DNA from: Rhodocyclales bacterium
GTDB taxonomy: Bacteria; Pseudomonadota; Gammaproteobacteria; Burkholderiales; Rhodocyclaceae
Direction of reading: 5' to 3'
Assembly (NCBI GenBank): GCA_016235805.1
Contig: JACRIY010000063.1
Coordinates: forward strand, 1-57,942
Length of the DNA stretch: 57,942 nucleotides
Every line of letters begins with the position of its first letter. Within the stretch, counting starts at the first letter, position 1. Shown one piece after another: positions 1-9,874 of the stretch. The position numbers were made by a program, and so were the translations under genes. Below the pieces are notes generated by a model. That model was given only the letters and a program-made list of their open reading frames with translations, was not told the DNA's origin and made no database searches.

Positions 1-1410
1 GGTCACGCTCATCAGCGGCGTGTGCAGGGCCGGGGTCACGTTCCACACCACCATGTAGCCGACGAAGCAGGCCAGCACGAAGACCGTGAAGTGGGCGAGA
101 AAGGCCTGCGGGGCATTGGCGCCAACGAACCAGAACAGCACGGCGGCGATGGCGAACATGACGGCCAGCTTGCCGCCCGCCATGGGTTCGCTGGCGGCGC
201 CGTGGCCGTGGCCGCCTTTCTTGGCGGCTGGTGCTGCCGCCGCGGCCGCAGGCTTGGCTGGCGGCGCGGCGGACGGCTTGGGCGGCGGGGGCGGCCAGGT
301 GATGTTGCCTTCCTTGATCACGGTCAGCCCGCGAATCGCCTCGTCCTCCATGTTGACGTCGATGATGCCGTCCTTGGTCTTGCACAGTTCCTCGGTGAGG
401 CGGAACAGGTTGGTGGCGTAGAGCGTCGACGACTGCTTGGCCAGGCGTGACGCCAGGTCGGTGTAGCCGACGATGGTCACGCCGTGCTTGACGACGGTTT
501 TCCCGGCCTCGGTCAGTTCGCAGTTGCCGCCGCGCTCGGCCGCCATGTCGACGATGACGCTGCCGGGCTTCATGCTCTGCACCATCTCGGCGGTGATCAG
601 CCGCGGCGCGGGCTTGCCGGGAATCAGCGCGGTGGTGATGATGATGTCCACCTCGCGCGCCTGCTTGGCATACATCTCGCGCTGGGCCTGCTGGAAGCCC
701 TCGCTCATGACCTTGGCGTAACCACCGCCGCCGGAGCCCTCCTCCTCGTAATCGACCTTGACGAATTCGCCGCCGAGCGACACGACCTGGTCGGCCACTT
801 CGGCGCGGGTGTCGTTGGCGCGCACGATGGCACCCAGGCTGGCGGCGGTACCGATCGCCGCGAGGCCGGCGACGCCGGCGCCGGCGATGAAGACCTTGGC
901 CGGCGGCACCTTGCCCGCGGCAGTGATCTGGCCGTTGAAGAAGCGGCCGAAAGCGTTGGCGGCCTCGATCACGGCGCGGTAGCCGGCGACGCCGGCCTGG
1001 GAGGTGAGCGCATCCATCTTCTGGGCGCGGGAGAGCGTGCGCGGCAAGGAGTCGATGGCCAGCACGGTGGCCTTCTTGGCGGCAAGTTGCTGCATCAGCT
1101 CCGGGTTCTGCGCGGGCCAGATGAAGCCGATCAGGGTGCCGCCTTCACGCAGGTGCCCCACGTCTTCCGTGGTCGGCACGCCGACCTTGAACACGATGTC
1201 GGACGCCGCAAACAGCGCGGATGCGCCGGCGATCACTTCGGCGCCCGCGGCGCGGTAGCTGTCGTCGCTGCAATTCGCCGCGTCCCCGGCGCCGGATTCG
1301 ACGGCGACCTTGAAACCCAGCTTGACGAGTTTTTCAACGACTTCGGGTACGGTGGCCACACGCTTTTCGCCCGCCAGCGTTTCCCGGGGAATTCCAATTG
1401 TCAGCGCCAT
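1..1410 (-). CDS. pntA: NAD(P) transhydrogenase subunit alpha, 3' end outside window
   Basis: This is the alpha subunit of the proton-translocating transhydrogenase, which moves hydride between NADH and NADP+ at the inner membrane using the proton gradient. 470 codons are visible; E. coli PntA has about 510, so roughly the last membrane helices are missing. The start [19 protein letters not shown] is typical of the family and follows [14 protein letters not shown] dinucleotide-binding loop and the RAND-TR segment mark the NAD-binding domain. A Pro/Ala-rich linker with a short GGHGHG stretch joins it to two visible C-terminal membrane helices, so domain I and the membrane part form one chain here. 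pntB is expected just beyond the left edge. Identification is by recognised sequence. Confidence 0.95.
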   Translation of the reverse strand, partial: MALTIGIPRETLAGEKRVATVPEVVEKLVKLGFKVAVESGAGDAANCSDDSYRAAGAEVIAGASALFAASDIVFKVGVPTTEDVGHLREGGTLIGFIWPAQNPELMQQLAAKKATVLAIDSLPRTLSRAQKMDALTSQAGVAGYRAVIEAANAFGRFFNGQITAAGKVPPAKVFIAGAGVAGLAAIGTAASLGAIVRANDTRAEVADQVVSLGGEFVKVDYEEEGSGGGGYAKVMSEGFQQAQREMYAKQAREVDIIITTALIPGKPAPRLITAEMVQSMKPGSVIVDMAAERGGNCELTEAGKTVVKHGVTIVGYTDLASRLAKQSSTLYATNLFRLTEELCKTKDGIIDVNMEDEAIRGLTVIKEGNITWPPPPPKPSAAPPAKPAAAAAAPAAKKGGHGHGAASEPMAGGKLAVMFAIAAVLFWFVGANAPQAFLAHFTVFVLACFVGYMVVWNVTPALHTPLMSVT

Positions 1411-1581
1411 GATTCTCCCATTCTGTTTTTCATCGATGCTCGCCAAATACGAACGCGCATTCTTGTCATTGATTGCGGCCGCTACGCTCCGCGTCGATGC
1501 AAGCTGGATAGGCCCGCACCTTGACTTCGCATTTCATTCGCAACCGACGTACGCCTTGTCCACGCAATTGTTGCGCCGCCG

Positions 1582-1587
1582 TATGAT
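1582..1587 (+). promoter_or_regulatory. candidate -10 element for corA
   Basis: TATGAT matches five of six bases of the sigma-70 -10 consensus and ends about 30 bases before the chosen corA start. An in-frame ATG at 1583 overlaps it, which favours the start at 1619. No convincing -35 box is seen at the usual distance. Confidence 0.35.
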
Positions 1588-1618
1588 ACGCCTTTCGTCC
1601 CAGTATGAGCCGCCTGCC

Positions 1619-2719
1619 ATGACGAGTTCAAAGCCGAATCGAAGCCGCAATCGCGCCACGAAACGCCTTTCGCAGGCTGCCAAGGTAGGCCTCGCACCCG
1701 GCGCACTGATCCACCTCGGCGAGCGCAAAACCGAGCAGGCAGCGATCTCCCTGATCGAATACGGCGAAGCGGAACTGGTCGAGCACCAGTTCACGTCGCT
1801 GGAAGCATCGCGTACCTACCAACCGCGCCTGCCGGTGCTCTGGCTCAACGTGCATGGCCTGCACGAGCCCGATGTCATGGCGGAGATCGGCCGCCGCTTC
1901 AACCTGCACCCGCTGGTGCTGGAAGACATCCTCAATACCAACCAGCGGCCCAAGATCGACGACTACGGCGACTACCTGTTCATCGTCGCGCGCTTCTTCG
2001 AGATCGACGGGGAAGACCGGCAGATCGGCTCGGACCAGGTCAGCCTGGTTCTCGGCCCGAATTTCGTCCTGAGCTTCCAGGAAAGGCCCAGCGGCCGCTT
2101 CGACCCGATACGCGAACGCCTGCGGCAGAATCGCGGCCAGATCCGCAAGCTGGGCGCCGATTACCTCGCCTATTCGCTGCTGGACGCCATCGTCGACCGC
2201 TATTTCACGATCCTCGAGGACATCGGCGAACGCACCGAGGAACTTGAAGACATCATGCTGGAGCGGCCCAAGCCGGGCTCGCTGCAGACCGTGCACCGTC
2301 TCAAGCGCGAGACGCTGAACCTGCGCCGCTCGATCTGGCCGCTGCGCGAGGTCATCAACAGCCTGACGCGCGCAGACGACCGCTTCTTCCACGCCGACAC
2401 CCGACCCTACCTGCGTGACATCTACGACCACACGGTGCACGCCATCGAATCGCTGGAAGCCAACCGCGACGTGATCGCCGGCATGCTCGACATCTACCTG
2501 TCCGCGGTCAGCAACCGGGTCAACCAGGAAGTGCGGGCCTTGACCGTGGTCGCCATCATCTTCATGCCGGCAACACTGATCTCGGGTATTTTCGGCATGA
2601 ACTTCAGGGTCATGCCGCCACTCGACTGGCCCAATGGATTCCTGATCGCCCTCGGCATGATGGCGACGGTGGCAACCACGTTATCGGTCATCTTCTGGCG
2701 CAGGCGCTGGCTGGAATGA
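1619..2719 (+). CDS. corA: CorA-family Mg2+/Co2+ transporter
   Basis: A 366-residue inner-membrane divalent-cation channel of the CorA family. The long acidic and helical N-terminal domain lies in the cytoplasm. Two membrane helices close the protein, and between them sits the GMN signature (IFGMNF, about residue 325) that forms the selectivity loop. The C-terminus is basic (WRRRWLE), as usual. The frame is open upstream to 1310, inside pntA on the other strand, but similarity and the -10-like TATGAT at 1582 argue for ATG at 1619. The gene is divergent from pntA and is followed after 52 bases by a secreted EF-hand protein. The substrate (Mg, Co or Ni) cannot be read from sequence. Confidence 0.92.
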   Translation: MTSSKPNRSRNRATKRLSQAAKVGLAPGALIHLGERKTEQAAISLIEYGEAELVEHQFTSLEASRTYQPRLPVLWLNVHGLHEPDVMAEIGRRFNLHPLVLEDILNTNQRPKIDDYGDYLFIVARFFEIDGEDRQIGSDQVSLVLGPNFVLSFQERPSGRFDPIRERLRQNRGQIRKLGADYLAYSLLDAIVDRYFTILEDIGERTEELEDIMLERPKPGSLQTVHRLKRETLNLRRSIWPLREVINSLTRADDRFFHADTRPYLRDIYDHTVHAIESLEANRDVIAGMLDIYLSAVSNRVNQEVRALTVVAIIFMPATLISGIFGMNFRVMPPLDWPNGFLIALGMMATVATTLSVIFWRRRWLE

Positions 2720-2771
2720 TGCAACCCCCGCCTTGCCGATTCGGCATCCGTCCATAGACTCCGGAGGAATC

Positions 2772-3068
2772 ATGCGCAAACTCGCCGTACTCCTGACCAC
2801 CATCTTCGCCATCGGCAGCGCGGGTGCCCAGACCATCGTGCCGCGCCTCGACGAACCGGGCACCAAGGGCGACATTGCAAGGAAGATGAAGGAGAAATCC
2901 GCAGCCCAGTTCGACACGGCGGACACGAACAAGGATGCCCGGCTAAGCAAGGAAGAGGTCTCGAAAATCTCCGACTTCTACGCCAACAACTTCGAGAAGC
3001 ACGACAAGGACAAGGACGGCTTTCTCAACTGGGAGGAATTCGTCGGCCACAATCGCTGGCCGAAATAA
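2772..3068 (+). CDS. secreted EF-hand calcium-binding protein
   Basis: A 98-residue protein with a signal peptide (MRKLAVLLTTIFAIGSAGA, cleavage expected near residue 19-20), so exported to the periplasm. Two canonical 12-residue EF-hand loops follow, at D51-E62 (D-x-N-x-D) and D78-E89 (D-x-D-x-D-G), forming one calmodulin-like pair. GGAGGA at 2763-2768 is well placed for this ATG; a longer frame from 2733 would bury the signal peptide. It lies behind corA and may be cotranscribed with it. The role is unknown; Ca2+ binding is inferred from the complete loops. Confidence 0.85.
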   Translation: MRKLAVLLTTIFAIGSAGAQTIVPRLDEPGTKGDIARKMKEKSAAQFDTADTNKDARLSKEEVSKISDFYANNFEKHDKDKDGFLNWEEFVGHNRWPK

Positions 3069-3088
3069 GCGGCGACGATTCTCGCCGC
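3069..3088. terminator. hairpin between convergent genes
   Basis: GCGGCGA and TCGCCGC form a 7-bp stem with a 6-base loop between the convergent EF-hand gene and acyl-CoA synthetase gene. It has no T-run, so intrinsic termination is only possible. Confidence 0.4.
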
Positions 3089-3092
3089 CGCC

Positions 3093-4763
3093 TCAACCGG
3101 CCCGCCCGCGCAACAGCCGGCGTTGAACCTTGCCGGTGGTGGTCATCGGCAGGGCATCGATGAACTCGATGATCTTGGGATATTCGTAAGGCGCGAGATA
3201 CTTGCGCACATGCTGCTGCAACGAGGCTTCGAGCTCTGCCGAGGGCGTTTCGCCGGCGGTGAGCACGATGAAGGCCTTGACCACCGTGCCGCGCGTTTCG
3301 TCCGGCACGCCGATCACCGCGGCGTTGGCCACCGCCGCATGCTTGACCAGGCAGTTCTCGATCTCGCCCGGCCCGATGCGGTAGCCGGCGCTCTTGAACA
3401 TGTCGTCGCTGCGGCCCTGGTACCAGAGCACGCCGTCCTCGTCCAGCTTCGCAAGGTCGCCGGTGCGGCCCCAGGCCTGCGGATCGTCGATGCCGCCGCC
3501 GAGGAACTTTTCCGCCGTGGCTTCCGGATTCTTCCAGTAGCCGAGCATGAACACCGGGTCCATCTCGCCGTTGCAACTGCGCTGGACGCAGACTTCGCCC
3601 ATCTCGCCGGGGGCCACCGGATTGCCATCGTCATCGAGCACACCGAGCCGGTGACCCGGATAGCCGCGACCCATGGCGCCCGGCCTGGGCGCGGTCACCG
3701 CGGCGCAGTTGCCGACGATGTAGTTGATCTCGGTCTGGCCGTACATTTCGTTCACCGTCACCCCGAGAGCTTCCCTGGCCCAGCCGCACACGGCTTCGCC
3801 GACCGTTTCGCCGGCGCTCATGATCGAACGCAGGACCAGGTCGTATTTTTCCCGGGGCTGCGGCACCGCCTTCATCATCATTTTCAGCGCCGTTGGAAAC
3901 AGGAAGCTGTTCCGCACGCCGTACTTCTCCATCAGCCAGAAGGCCTTCTCGGGATCGAAGCGGCCGCGATAGCCGAGAATGGGCTGGCCGAAATTCCAGC
4001 TCGGCAGCAGCGCATCGAACAGCCCCCCGGTCCACGCCCAGTCGGCCGGCGACCAGAACATGTCGCCGCGCTTTGGATAGAAATCGTGCGAGCAGACGAA
4101 GCCCGACAGGTTGCCGATCAGGCTGCGCTGGGCGATCAGCGCACCCTTCGGGTTGCCGGTGGTGCCACTGGTGTAGATGATCATGGCCGGATCGTCGGCC
4201 GCGGTGTCGCGCGGCGCGTAGCGCGGCGACGCCAGCGGCAGCAGGGTCGCCCACTCGCGCACCCAGGATTCGCGCGCGCCGCCGACGCCGATCACGTGCT
4301 TCAGCAGCGGCAGCTTGTCGCGCACCGCACCGAGCTTTTCCAGGCCGCCTTCGTCGATGATGGCGACGCGCACTTCGGCATGCGACAGGCGGAACTCAAG
4401 GGCATCGGCGCCGAACAAATGCGAGATCGGCACGGCGATGGCGCCCATCTGGTAGCAGGCCATGTGCGCGATGCCGGTTTCCGGGCGTTGCGGCAGGATG
4501 ATGGCGACGCGGTCGCCGGCCATGACGCCCATCGCCCCCAGCACATTCGAAAGGCGGTTGGCCTCCTGCTGGATATCCCAGAAACTCCAGGCTTCGGTGT
4601 GGCCGGCCTCGTCCTCGTAATACAACGCAAACCGCGTGCGATCTTCTGCCCAGCGGCCGCAGCAGGCCTGGGCGATGTTGTAGCGCGGCGGGACGTTCCA
4701 GCGGAAGCTCGAATGCAAACTGTCCCAATCGCGCGCCGTGGCGTCGAGAACGATCTCGGTCAT
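3093..4763 (-). CDS. AMP-forming acyl-CoA synthetase, acetyl/medium-chain type
   Basis: A 556-residue ANL-superfamily ligase that activates a carboxylic acid through an acyl-AMP to its CoA thioester. The P-loop-like motif YTSGTTGNPKG, the YGQTE motif, the GRTGD segment, the GR-SDD-hinge and the C-terminal catalytic lysine in TTTGKVQR are all present, so it should be active. Overall resemblance is to the acetyl-CoA synthetase-like/medium-chain (ACSM) branch. It begins one base after the glcF stop, so translation is probably coupled and it is the last gene of the glycolate operon. The substrate is unknown. Activation of glycolate or a related hydroxy acid is a guess from position only. Confidence 0.85.
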   Translation of the reverse strand: MTEIVLDATARDWDSLHSSFRWNVPPRYNIAQACCGRWAEDRTRFALYYEDEAGHTEAWSFWDIQQEANRLSNVLGAMGVMAGDRVAIILPQRPETGIAHMACYQMGAIAVPISHLFGADALEFRLSHAEVRVAIIDEGGLEKLGAVRDKLPLLKHVIGVGGARESWVREWATLLPLASPRYAPRDTAADDPAMIIYTSGTTGNPKGALIAQRSLIGNLSGFVCSHDFYPKRGDMFWSPADWAWTGGLFDALLPSWNFGQPILGYRGRFDPEKAFWLMEKYGVRNSFLFPTALKMMMKAVPQPREKYDLVLRSIMSAGETVGEAVCGWAREALGVTVNEMYGQTEINYIVGNCAAVTAPRPGAMGRGYPGHRLGVLDDDGNPVAPGEMGEVCVQRSCNGEMDPVFMLGYWKNPEATAEKFLGGGIDDPQAWGRTGDLAKLDEDGVLWYQGRSDDMFKSAGYRIGPGEIENCLVKHAAVANAAVIGVPDETRGTVVKAFIVLTAGETPSAELEASLQQHVRKYLAPYEYPKIIEFIDALPMTTTGKVQRRLLRGRAG

Positions 4764-4764
4764 C

Positions 4765-6006
4765 TCAGGCGGCGAGCCTTGCGTCGATCAGCTCGATCCA
4801 GTGCCGCACGGGTATCTCGGCAACGCTGCCGAGATGGCCGATGCAGCCGACATTGGCACTGGCGATCGCCGCCGGGCGCCCCGCTGTTAGTGCATGCAGC
4901 TTGTTGGCCTGCAGGCGTTGCGAGATTTCCGGCTGCAGCACCGAGTAGGTGCCGGCCGAGCCACAGCAGAGGTGAGAATCGGCCACCAGTGTCAGGCTGT
5001 AGCCGGCTGCGACCAGCAGGGCTTCCACGGTGCCGCGAATCTTGAGTCCGTGCTGCAGGCTGCAGGGACTGTGGAAGGCCAGCGGGCGTTCGCTTTCCGG
5101 CAGCGGCGGACACGCCGCCAGCAGGGCTTTCAGGGCCTCGGCCTCGGCCAGGATGACTTCGCTGACATCCCGCGTCGCCAGCACCACGCGCGCGGACTTG
5201 GTCGCGTAGTCCGGGTCTTCCTGCAGCAGGTGGGCATAGTCGACCACCTGGGTGCCGCAACCCGAGGCCGTTATCACCACGTGCTCGGCGCCGGCTTCCA
5301 GCAGGGGCCACCAGGCATCGATGTTGCGCCGCGCGTCGTCGCGTGCGCCTTCGGCCTCGTTGAGGTGCATACGCACGGCACCGCAGCAGCCGGCGCCACG
5401 GGCCTCGATCATCTCGATGCCCAGCTTGTCGAGCACGCGCCGCGTCGCGCCGTTGATGTTGGGATACATCGAGGGCTGCACGCAGCCGGCCAGCGCGATC
5501 ACTTTCCGCGCGTGCGTGCGGCCCGGCTCCGGCCCGGCCGAGGAGAGTGGCGGCACCTTGGCGCGCAGTGCGCCCGGCAGCATCAGGCGCACCGACTGAC
5601 CCAGCTTCATTGCCGCACCGAACAGGTTGGGACGTGGCAGCAGGGTCTTCAACGCGCCCCGCATCATGGCGTCGCTGCCGCTACGCGGCACCTTGTGTTC
5701 GACGATCTCGCGACCGATGTCGAGCAGGCGCGAGTAGTGCACGCCCGAGGGGCAGGTGCTCTCGCAGGAACGACAGGTCAGGCAGCGATCGAGGTGCAGC
5801 CGGGTCTTTTCCGTCGGCTCGGCGCCTTCCAGCACCTGCTTGATCAGGTAGATGCGGCCGCGCGGTCCGTCGAGCTCGTCGCCCAGCAACTGGTAGGTCG
5901 GACAGGTCGCGGTGCAAAAGCCGCAATGCACGCAGCGGCGCAGGATTTCCTCGGCTTCGCGGCCGGCGGTGGTGTGTCGGATGAAATCGGCGAGGTGGGT
6001 TTCCAT
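4765..6006 (-). CDS. glcF: glycolate oxidase iron-sulfur subunit GlcF
   Basis: A 413-residue electron-transfer subunit of glycolate dehydrogenase, which passes electrons from the GlcDE flavin to the respiratory chain. Two ferredoxin motifs lie near the N-terminus (CVHCGFCTATCP and CLTCRSCESTCP), and two CCG-type domains follow (GAGCCGA and HLCCGSAG), as in E. coli GlcF of about 407 residues. The start METHLADFIRHTTAGREAEE matches the family; the frame is open much further upstream into glcE. The start lies two bases after the glcE stop. Confidence 0.93.
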   Translation of the reverse strand: METHLADFIRHTTAGREAEEILRRCVHCGFCTATCPTYQLLGDELDGPRGRIYLIKQVLEGAEPTEKTRLHLDRCLTCRSCESTCPSGVHYSRLLDIGREIVEHKVPRSGSDAMMRGALKTLLPRPNLFGAAMKLGQSVRLMLPGALRAKVPPLSSAGPEPGRTHARKVIALAGCVQPSMYPNINGATRRVLDKLGIEMIEARGAGCCGAVRMHLNEAEGARDDARRNIDAWWPLLEAGAEHVVITASGCGTQVVDYAHLLQEDPDYATKSARVVLATRDVSEVILAEAEALKALLAACPPLPESERPLAFHSPCSLQHGLKIRGTVEALLVAAGYSLTLVADSHLCCGSAGTYSVLQPEISQRLQANKLHALTAGRPAAIASANVGCIGHLGSVAEIPVRHWIELIDARLAA

Positions 6007-6008
6007 GC

Positions 6009-7061
6009 TCAGAGTTCCGGATACATGCGGCCGGGATTGAACACCCCGTAGGGGTCGAAGCTCTGCTTGAGCCGACGGTGCACTTCCATCAGCGCGGGCT
6101 GGAGCGGCGTGAATACTCCGCCCACCTTGTCGCCACCACGGAACAGCGTGGCATGACCACCCACTCGTGTCGCAAGCTCGCGGATGCGGACCGGATCGAG
6201 ATCGCCACGCAGCCAGCGTTGCGCCCCGCCCCATTCGATCAGCGTCGCGCCCGGCAGGTCGAGCAGCGACGCCACCGACGGAACCGAAAGCCGCCACAAC
6301 GCGGCATCGCCAGCGAAGAACTCCGCGCCCTGCTCGCGCAGCGCGTGCCAGAAAGCTAGTGCTTCGACATCGCCTATGGCTTCGCCACCCAGTTTCGCGC
6401 ACGCTGCCGACACCGCCGCCTGCGCCCCGCAGAGCCGCAGCGTCAACACGCCGTCCTGCCAGCAACTGGCCACCAGCGGCAAGGGCTGCCCGGACCAGCG
6501 GTTGAGCGCGTCCAGTGCCTTGTCCTGCGGCATCTCGAAGCGCAGGCTGGCGTCACCCGGCGGCACCGGCAGCACCTTGAGCGAAACCTCCAGGATCAGG
6601 CCCAGGGTACCCAGGCTGCCGGCGATCAGGCGCGAGACATCGAAGCCGGCCACATTCTTCATCACTTCGCCGCCAAAGCGATGCACCCGGCCTTCGCCGT
6701 CCATCAGCTTCACGCCGAGGACGAAGTCGCGCATGCCGCCGACCGCGGCCCGGCGCGGCCCGGCCAATCCGGCGGCCACCGCGCCGCCTACCGTCGCGGC
6801 GCCGAAGTGCGGCGGCTCGCAGGCGAGGCATTGGCGCCGTGTCGCCAGCGCCGACTCCAGTTCCGCCAGCGGCGTACCGCAACGCGCGGTGATCACCAGT
6901 TCAGTCGACTCGTAGCTGACGATGCCGGCATGGGTGCGCGTATCGAGGATGTCCCCGACCAGCGGCCCGCCGTAAAAATCCTTGCTGCCGCCGCCATGGA
7001 GGCGTAGCGGCTTGCGCTCGAGGATGCGCGAACGAAACTGGTCGAGCAAGTCCACATCCAT
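6009..7061 (-). CDS. glcE: glycolate oxidase FAD-binding subunit GlcE
   Basis: A 350-residue FAD-domain subunit of glycolate dehydrogenase. It has the FAD-binding type 4 fold with conserved segments LRLHGGGSKDF, GAATVGGAVAAGLAGPRR and MKNVAGFDVSRL, and ends FDPYGVFNPGRMY as GlcE proteins do. Its ATG overlaps the last base of the glcD stop (TAATG), which is tight translational coupling. A copy of the dispersed GCCGT/CCAGCGCCGACT motif lies inside the gene at 6836. Confidence 0.93.
   Translation of the reverse strand: MDVDLLDQFRSRILERKPLRLHGGGSKDFYGGPLVGDILDTRTHAGIVSYESTELVITARCGTPLAELESALATRRQCLACEPPHFGAATVGGAVAAGLAGPRRAAVGGMRDFVLGVKLMDGEGRVHRFGGEVMKNVAGFDVSRLIAGSLGTLGLILEVSLKVLPVPPGDASLRFEMPQDKALDALNRWSGQPLPLVASCWQDGVLTLRLCGAQAAVSAACAKLGGEAIGDVEALAFWHALREQGAEFFAGDAALWRLSVPSVASLLDLPGATLIEWGGAQRWLRGDLDPVRIRELATRVGGHATLFRGGDKVGGVFTPLQPALMEVHRRLKQSFDPYGVFNPGRMYPEL
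6836..6856 (+). repeat. dispersed motif copy 1 (inside glcE)
   Basis: GCCGT, three bases, GCCAGCGCCGACT. The motif is on the plus strand, opposite to glcE. Confidence 0.65.
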
Positions 7062-8563
7062 TACAAGCGCTCCAGTTCCGGAAACTTAAGGTTGCCGCCA
7101 TGCACGTGCATGCGGCCGAACTCGGCGCATCGGTGCAGCGTGGGAATGCCCTTTTCCGGGTTCAACAGGCCTTCCGGATCGAAGGCGCGCTTGATCGCAT
7201 GGAACATGCGCAGCTCGTCGGAGCCGAACTGGTCGCACATCGAGTTGATTTTTTCGTAGCCGACGCCGTGCTCGCCGGTGATGGTGCCGCCGAGATCGAC
7301 CGAGAGCTTGAGGATTTCCGCGCCGAAGGCTTCCGTGCGTTCCAGTTCGCCGGGCACGTTGGCGTCGTACAGGATAAGCGGATGCAGGTTGCCGTCGCCG
7401 GCGTGGAAGACGTTGATGCAGCGCAGGCGATATTTTTTCTCCATGGCATGGATCGCCGTCAGCATCTCGCCCAGGCGCTTGCGCGGAATGGTGCCGTCCA
7501 TGCAGTAGTAGTCCGGCGAAATGCGCCCGGCGGCGGGAAATGCCGCCTTGCGTCCGGCCCAGAAGCGCAGGCGCTCGGCTTCCGACTGGGATACGCGAAG
7601 ATCGGTCGCGCCGCTGGTTTCCAGCACGGCTTTCATGCGGCCGATTTCCTCCGCCACTTCCTCCGCGGTGCCATCGGATTCGCACAGCAGGATGGCCTCG
7701 GCGTTGAGGTCGTAACCGGCCTTGACATAGGGTTCGACGGCGGCGGTCGCCGGCTTGTCCATCATTTCCAGGCCGGCCGGGATGATGCCGGCGGCGATCA
7801 CCGCGGCGACCGCCTCGCCGGCCTTCATGATGTCGTCGAAACTGGCCATGATGACCTGGGCGAGCTCCGGCTTGGGCACCAGCTTGACGGTGACTTCGGT
7901 CACCACGGCGAGCATGCCTTCGGACCCGATGGCCAGCGCCAGCAAGTCGTAACCGGGAGCATCGAGCGCGTGGTTGCCGAACTCTACGATGTCGCCGGCG
8001 ACCGTCACCGCGCGCACGCGCAGCACGTTGTGCACGGTCAGGCCGTACTTGAGGCAATGCACGCCGCCGGAATTCTCGGCCACGTTGCCGCCGATGGAGC
8101 AGGCGATCTGGGAGCTCGGATCGGGCGCGTAGTAAAGACCGAGCGGCGCAGCGGCCTCCGAGATGGCCAGGTTGCGCACGCCGGGTTGCACCACGGCGAC
8201 GCGGGCGACCGGATCCACGTGGAGGATCTTCCGCATCTTGGCCAGCGACAGCACGACGCCCTGCGGATGCGGCAAGGCGCCTGCCGACAGGCCGGTGCCG
8301 GCGCCGCGCGCGACGATGGGGGCGCCGGCGGCGCGGCAGGCCTTGATCGCCGCGACCACCTGCTCCTCGGTTTCGGGCAGGGCGACGGCGATGGGCACTT
8401 GTCGATAGGCCGAGAGGCCATCGCATTCATAGGGCTTCAGGTCTTCCTCGGCGGACAGCAGCCCGCTTGCCGGCAGGCAGCGCGCGAGTTCCGCAATCAG
8501 CGCCGCGCGATCGATGCCGGCGAAATCCTGGGCGGCATCGGCAGAATGTTCTCGCTGGGTCAT
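7061..8563 (-). CDS. glcD: glycolate oxidase subunit GlcD (FAD-linked)
   Basis: A 500-residue catalytic flavoprotein that oxidises glycolate (or D-lactate) to the 2-oxo acid. The FAD-binding PCMH domain shows RGAGTGLSAGA and CSIGGNVAENSGG. The C-terminal FAD-oxidase domain carries the FHAGDGNLHP and GEHGVGYEK motifs with the conserved histidines. Length equals that of E. coli GlcD. The start overlaps the stop of the glycerate kinase gene by four bases (ATGA). A role in glycolate use is supported by the adjoining glcE, glcF, hyi and glycerate kinase genes. Confidence 0.94.
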   Translation of the reverse strand: MTQREHSADAAQDFAGIDRAALIAELARCLPASGLLSAEEDLKPYECDGLSAYRQVPIAVALPETEEQVVAAIKACRAAGAPIVARGAGTGLSAGALPHPQGVVLSLAKMRKILHVDPVARVAVVQPGVRNLAISEAAAPLGLYYAPDPSSQIACSIGGNVAENSGGVHCLKYGLTVHNVLRVRAVTVAGDIVEFGNHALDAPGYDLLALAIGSEGMLAVVTEVTVKLVPKPELAQVIMASFDDIMKAGEAVAAVIAAGIIPAGLEMMDKPATAAVEPYVKAGYDLNAEAILLCESDGTAEEVAEEIGRMKAVLETSGATDLRVSQSEAERLRFWAGRKAAFPAAGRISPDYYCMDGTIPRKRLGEMLTAIHAMEKKYRLRCINVFHAGDGNLHPLILYDANVPGELERTEAFGAEILKLSVDLGGTITGEHGVGYEKINSMCDQFGSDELRMFHAIKRAFDPEGLLNPEKGIPTLHRCAEFGRMHVHGGNLKFPELERL

Positions 8564-9852
8564 GGCTGGCCTTGTGCAGGTTGGATCAGGATCGCCCTGA
8601 AGTCATTCACGTTGGTGCGCGTCGGTCCGGTGACGACCAGGTCGCCAAGCGCGGCGAATGCACCGAACGCGTCATTGTCGACCAGGCGCGCGCGCAAATC
8701 AATTCCCGCCGCGGCGGCGCGCGCCGGCGTATCGGGCAACAGCAGCGCGCCGGCATTTTCCTCGGAACCGTCGATACCGTCGGTGTCGCCGGCGATGGCG
8801 TGGATGCCGGGGTGGCCATTGAGCGTCAGCGCCAGCCCGAGCAGGAATTCCGCATTGCGCCCGCCGCGCCCCGTGCCGCGCAGGGTGACGGTGGTCTCGC
8901 CGCCGGACAGCAGCACGCAGGGACCTTGCAGCGGCTGTCCATGCTCCGCGCAGGAGAGCGCGATGCCACCCAGCACGCGCGCCACTTCGCGCGCCTCCCC
9001 TTCGATCGCATCGCCCAGCACCAGCGGCGTGATGCCCTGGCGTCGCGCCAGTTCGGCCGCCGCGGCGAGCGAACCCTGCGCCGTGGCGATGATGTGGGCA
9101 TCGACGCGGGCAAAGCCCGCATCACCCGGCTTGGGTGTCTCGGCGCGTCCGGCGGTGAGCGCCGCTCGCGCGACGGCGGGCAGTTCGATACGGTAGCGAT
9201 CGACGATTTCGAGCGCATCGGCGCAGGTGGTCGGATCGGGCACCGTCGGCCCCGATGCGATGGTGGAAAAATCGTCGCCGGGCACGTCCGAGATCGCCAG
9301 GGTCAACACCCGCGCCGGCGCGGCGGCGAGCGCCAGGCGACCGCCCTTGAGCGCCGAGAGATGCTTGCGCACGCAGTTGATCTCGGCAATGTTGGCGCCG
9401 CAGGCGAGCAGCGCTTTCGTCACGGCGCGCTTCTGGTCGAGCGTGATGCCGTCCATCGGCGCCGCCAGCAGGGCCGAGCCGCCGCCGGACAGCAGTACCA
9501 GCACCAGGTCGTCCGCGGTGAGGCCTTGCACCGCGCGCAGCAGGCGCTGCGCCGCCTGCTGCCCGGCCGCGTCGGGCGTCGGATGCGCGGCCTCGACCAC
9601 CTCGATGCGCTGCGTCGGCATGCCGTGTCCGTAACGCGTGACGACGATGCCGGAAAGGCGTTCGACATCGCCGCGCCAATGGGTCTCGACGGCGCGCGCC
9701 ATGGCTGCGGCCGCCTTGCCGGCGCCGACCACCACGGTACGCCCGCGCGGCGGTTCCGGCAGCCAGCCCGACAAACAGTGCGCAGGGTCGGCCGCGGCGA
9801 CCGCGACGTCGAACAGGTCGCGCAGCAGCGCGCGCTGGTGCAGGTAGGTCAT
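8560..9852 (-). CDS. gckA: glycerate 2-kinase (GckA/TtuD family)
   Basis: A 430-residue enzyme of the MOFRL family that phosphorylates D-glycerate to 2-phosphoglycerate; many homologues are labelled hydroxypyruvate reductase TtuD. Visible are the VVVGAGKAAAAMA loop, the LLSGGGSALL motif, the PGDDFSTIASGPTVPD motif and the C-terminal MOFRL part (LLSGGETTVT, GGRNAEFLLG, GDTDGIDG). It follows hyi by 22 bases and overlaps glcD by four. In this operon it would feed carbon from hydroxypyruvate/tartronate semialdehyde into glycolysis once reduced to glycerate. Confidence 0.88.
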   Translation of the reverse strand: MTYLHQRALLRDLFDVAVAAADPAHCLSGWLPEPPRGRTVVVGAGKAAAAMARAVETHWRGDVERLSGIVVTRYGHGMPTQRIEVVEAAHPTPDAAGQQAAQRLLRAVQGLTADDLVLVLLSGGGSALLAAPMDGITLDQKRAVTKALLACGANIAEINCVRKHLSALKGGRLALAAAPARVLTLAISDVPGDDFSTIASGPTVPDPTTCADALEIVDRYRIELPAVARAALTAGRAETPKPGDAGFARVDAHIIATAQGSLAAAAELARRQGITPLVLGDAIEGEAREVARVLGGIALSCAEHGQPLQGPCVLLSGGETTVTLRGTGRGGRNAEFLLGLALTLNGHPGIHAIAGDTDGIDGSEENAGALLLPDTPARAAAAGIDLRARLVDNDAFGAFAALGDLVVTGPTRTNVNDFRAILIQPAQGQP

Positions 9853-9874
9853 TGGGCGGCCCTGCCGATGGCGC

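Noticed and set aside
3123..9196. Long plus-strand frames opposite the glycolate operon
   Set aside because: Low-complexity antisense shadows of well-supported minus-strand genes.
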